A stretch of 6,748 nt of DNA from Accumulibacter sp. (GTDB lineage: Bacteria > Pseudomonadota > Gammaproteobacteria > Burkholderiales > Rhodocyclaceae), in NCBI GenBank assembly GCA_031284185.1, contig JAITAJ010000057.1, forward strand, positions 1 to 6,748, given 5' to 3'. Position 1 is the first letter of the stretch; every line of letters starts with the position of its first letter. This document shows positions 5,369-6,748 of this stretch, in pieces. The notes beneath the pieces are model-generated. The model saw only the letters and a list, made by a program, of their open reading frames with translations. It was not told where the DNA came from and searched no databases. The position numbers and the translations under genes are program-made.

Positions 5369-6046
5369 ATGGCAATTACGGACTGGCCCGAGGATGAGCG
5401 CCCGCGTGAACGCTTGTTGGCCCGTGGCGCGGCGAGTCTGTCGGACGCCGAATTACTGGCCATCTTTCTGCGCGTCGGCGTGAAAGGGAAGAGCGCGGTC
5501 GATCTGGCGCGGGACCTGATCGCCCGTTTCGGCGGCCTGAACGGACTGTTCACGGCCAGCGAGGCGGAGTTCTCGTCCATTCCCGGCATGGGCGCGGCGA
5601 AATACGCTCAGCTCCAGGCGGTGCTGGAAATGGCGCGGCGCGCCCTGGGCGAGGATTTGCGGAAGCGGGACGCCTTTTCCAATCCGGCGGCGGTGCGCGA
5701 CTACCTGCGTCTCGGGTTATCCGGTCTGGCGCATGAAGTGTTCTTCGCCTTGTGGCTCGACACGCGGCACCGTCTGCTGGTGGCCGAGGAATTGTTTCGC
5801 GGCACCCTGTCGCAGACCAGCGTGTATCCGCGCGAAGTGGTCAAACGCGCGCTGGCCCACAACGCGGCGGCGGTAGTCTTCGCGCACAATCACCCCTCTG
5901 GCCTGGCCGAGGTTTCGCAAGCCGACGAGGCGCTGACCCGCGCGCTTTCCAGGGCGCTGGCGCTCATCGACGTCAAGGTGCTCGACCATTTCATCGTCGC
6001 CGGGCGGGCGCCGCCCCTCTCCTTCGCGGAGCGTGGTTTACTGTGA
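5369..6046 (+). CDS. radC: RadC family protein (JAB/MPN metalloprotease-like domain)
   Basis: Widespread DNA-associated protein of uncertain function; the old DNA-repair assignment in E. coli is disputed. It is 225 residues (E. coli 222). The N-terminal part has RPRERLLARGAASLSDAELL and a helix-hairpin-helix-like IPGMGAAKYAQL (71-82). The C-terminal MPN/JAB domain has the putative zinc site HNHPSG with H173 and H175, D186 ten residues on, and E123 in HEVF, so the metal-site signature is intact. It ends with the usual SFAERGLL. I chose the ATG at 5369 because MAITDWPEDERPRERLL is the normal RadC beginning. An upstream in-frame ATG at 5336 sits inside the -10-like hexamer and would add 11 unrelated residues. 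Only a weak GAG Shine-Dalgarno is visible. It is followed by rpmB as in E. coli. Confidence 0.95.
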   Translation: MAITDWPEDERPRERLLARGAASLSDAELLAIFLRVGVKGKSAVDLARDLIARFGGLNGLFTASEAEFSSIPGMGAAKYAQLQAVLEMARRALGEDLRKRDAFSNPAAVRDYLRLGLSGLAHEVFFALWLDTRHRLLVAEELFRGTLSQTSVYPREVVKRALAHNAAAVVFAHNHPSGLAEVSQADEALTRALSRALALIDVKVLDHFIVAGRAPPLSFAERGLL

Positions 6047-6052
6047 AAGCAC

Positions 6053-6082
6053 TTGAATCTTCCGGCATTCTCGGGATAGAAT
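6053..6082 (+). promoter_or_regulatory. promoter of rpmB-rpmG
   Basis: TTGAAT (6053-6058), an 18-base spacer, then TAGAAT (6077-6082), starting 6 bases after the radC stop. The predicted start near 6089 gives a leader of about 30 bases ending in GGAG (6109-6112), 8 bases before the rpmB ATG. Separate high-level transcription of the ribosomal protein pair is expected. Confidence 0.6.
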
Positions 6083-6120
6083 CTCGGACTTTCTCCCAAA
6101 GACCGAATGGAGTAACGATC

Positions 6121-6354
6121 ATGGCACGTGTCTGCCAAGTGACGGGTAAGGCCCCGATGGTTGGGAACAATGTTTCTCACGCCAACAACAGGACGAAGCG
6201 CCGTTTCCTCCCGAACCTGCACTATCGCCGTTTCTGGGTCGAAAGTGAGAATCGCTGGGTGCGTCTGCGCATATCCAATGCCGGTCTGCGGGTCATCGAC
6301 AAGAACGGAATCGACACCGTGCTCGCCGATCTGCGCGCGCGCGGTGAAATCTGA
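6121..6354 (+). CDS. rpmB: 50S ribosomal protein L28 (bL28)
   Basis: Protein of the large ribosomal subunit. The 77 residues match the family (78 in E. coli). MARVCQVTGKAPMVGNNVSH is the typical start, followed by NRTKRRFLPNLHYRRFWV, RLRISNAGLRVIDKNGID and the C-terminal end LADLRARGEI. It has a single cysteine (C5) and no zinc-binding CxxC pairs, so it is the zinc-free form. GGAG lies 8 bases upstream of the ATG. It is followed by rpmG after 15 bases and the two are surely cotranscribed. Confidence 0.98.
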   Translation: MARVCQVTGKAPMVGNNVSHANNRTKRRFLPNLHYRRFWVESENRWVRLRISNAGLRVIDKNGIDTVLADLRARGEI

Positions 6355-6369
6355 CGAGGAGCGACAGCC

Positions 6370-6525
6370 ATGCGTGAAAAGATCAAACTCGAATCCACCG
6401 CCGGAACGGGGCATTTTTACACCACGACGAAAAACAAGAAGACGACGCCGGGAAAGCTGGAAATGAAAAAGTACGATCCGGTGGCTCGCAAGCACGTGGC
6501 TTACAAGGAAACCAAACTGAAATGA
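6370..6525 (+). CDS. rpmG: 50S ribosomal protein L33 (bL33)
   Basis: Small protein of the large ribosomal subunit, 51 residues. The sequence MREKIKLESTAGTGHFYTTT followed by KNKKTTPGKLEMKKYDPVAR and ending YKETKLK is a clear L33. It lacks all cysteines, so it is the zinc-independent form. It is a little shorter at the N-terminus than relatives that begin MAKG-, because the ATG replaces those residues. A strong Shine-Dalgarno, GAGGAG (6356-6361), sits 8 bases upstream. It is last gene of the rpmB-rpmG unit. I see no convincing intrinsic terminator after it; a weak GTCCTCT (6526-6532) / AGAGGAC (6551-6557) pairing is the only candidate. Confidence 0.98.
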   Translation: MREKIKLESTAGTGHFYTTTKNKKTTPGKLEMKKYDPVARKHVAYKETKLK

Positions 6526-6533
6526 GTCCTCTT

Positions 6534-6668
6534 CAGAAGACAGATATTTGAGAGGACAGAAGACAGTTTCAGAGGACAGAGGATAGGGGACAGAAGACAG
6601 TTTCAGAGGACAGACGATAGCGGACAGAAGACAGTTTCAGAGGACAGACGATAGCGGACAGAAGACAG
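6534..6668 (+). repeat. 34-bp tandem repeat array downstream of rpmG
   Basis: Three complete 34-base units start at 6555, 6589 and 6623, then a 12-base partial unit at 6657-6668. Units 2 and 3 are identical; unit 1 differs at two positions (G for C). A degenerate, shortened copy (CAGAAGACAG at 6534-6543, then ATATTTGAGAGGACAG) precedes them. Each unit contains GACAG three times and is nearly free of T on this strand. The unit length is not a multiple of three, and there is no internal dyad that would suggest CRISPR. The array begins 9 bases after the rpmG stop and is non-coding as far as I can see. Confidence 0.95.
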
Positions 6669-6677
6669 ATGAGCTTG

Positions 6678-6748
6678 CGGCGCTGTCGCGCCGGGTGAGG
6701 GAGGAAAAACCGAGCGATGGGGTTTTCCATCATATACGGCGCGACAGC
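6678..6748. repeat. REP-like inverted repeat at the right edge
   Basis: GCTGTCGCGCCG (6682-6693) is perfectly complementary to CGGCGCGACAGC (6737-6748), a 12-bp inverted repeat separated by 43 bases and cut by the window end. The left arm is also part of its own hairpin: CGGCGC (6678-6683), loop TGTC, GCGCCG (6688-6693). The spacer contains a weaker pairing, GGAAAA (6703-6708) with TTTTCC (6723-6728). The layout resembles two REP hairpins in opposite orientation, or the ends of a small mobile element. No coding sequence is recognised between 6526 and 6748. Confidence 0.7.

Noticed and set aside
4107..5483. A 458-codon plus-strand open frame opposite coaBC and into radC.
   Set aside because: It is a shadow of coaBC with Arg/Gly/His-rich low-complexity composition, and it overlaps the promoter and start of radC.
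6534..6668. CRISPR array.
   Set aside because: The units are contiguous tandem copies without unique spacers, and no cas genes are in the window.
6569..6733. A 54-codon minus-strand open frame through the tandem repeats.
   Set aside because: Most of it is translated repeat units in shifting frames (34 is not a multiple of 3), with no ribosome site and no recognisable protein.
6718..6748. Possible gene start ATG at 6718 reading to the edge.
   Set aside because: Only about ten codons are visible, inside the inverted-repeat element, with a badly spaced purine-rich stretch; too little to support.

Overview
The window looks like chromosomal core DNA from a GC-rich proteobacterium, most likely a betaproteobacterium. 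That placement rests on the family signatures of the proteins (a short CspA-type cold-shock protein, cysteine-free L33, a periplasmic BepA-like M48 protease followed by a TusA-type gene) and on two conserved gene neighbourhoods also known from E. coli. These are a cold-shock gene divergent from clpS-clpA, and coaBC-dut divergent from radC-rpmB-rpmG. I cannot name the genus from sequence alone.

Layout, left to right. Minus strand, 1-1304: clpS then clpA (clpA runs off the left edge), abutting as TAG/ATG. Between clpS and the cold-shock gene lie 217 non-coding bases, which hold a good sigma70-type promoter, an operator-like inverted repeat and a strongly structured csp leader. Plus strand, 1522-1768: a 67-residue cold-shock protein closed by a classic intrinsic terminator. 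Plus strand, 1840-3674: a secreted M48 metalloprotease with a TPR-like tail (BepA type), a 101-base gap with a long inverted repeat, then a TusA-family sulfur carrier whose GTG start lies inside a perfect 15-bp tandem duplication. Minus strand, 3680-5318: coaBC and dut, overlapping by 14 bases and convergent with tusA across 5 bases. Plus strand, 5369-6525: radC, rpmB and rpmG, with a separate promoter before rpmB. The last 220 bases are non-coding: a 34-bp tandem repeat array, then a REP-like inverted repeat cut by the right edge.

The genes form functional pairs rather than one pathway. ClpS feeds N-degron substrates to ClpA(P). BepA-like proteases do outer-membrane protein quality control. 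Dut and CoaBC handle dUTP removal and coenzyme A synthesis. RpmB and RpmG are large-subunit ribosomal proteins. All protein genes are ordinary and intact, and I see no phage, transposase, CRISPR, toxin or defence genes. The unusual content is in the DNA between genes: the csp leader, the bepA-tusA inverted repeat, the duplicated tusA start, the mirror-image -10 elements between coaBC and radC, and the repeats after rpmG. I did not find a convincing previously undescribed system.
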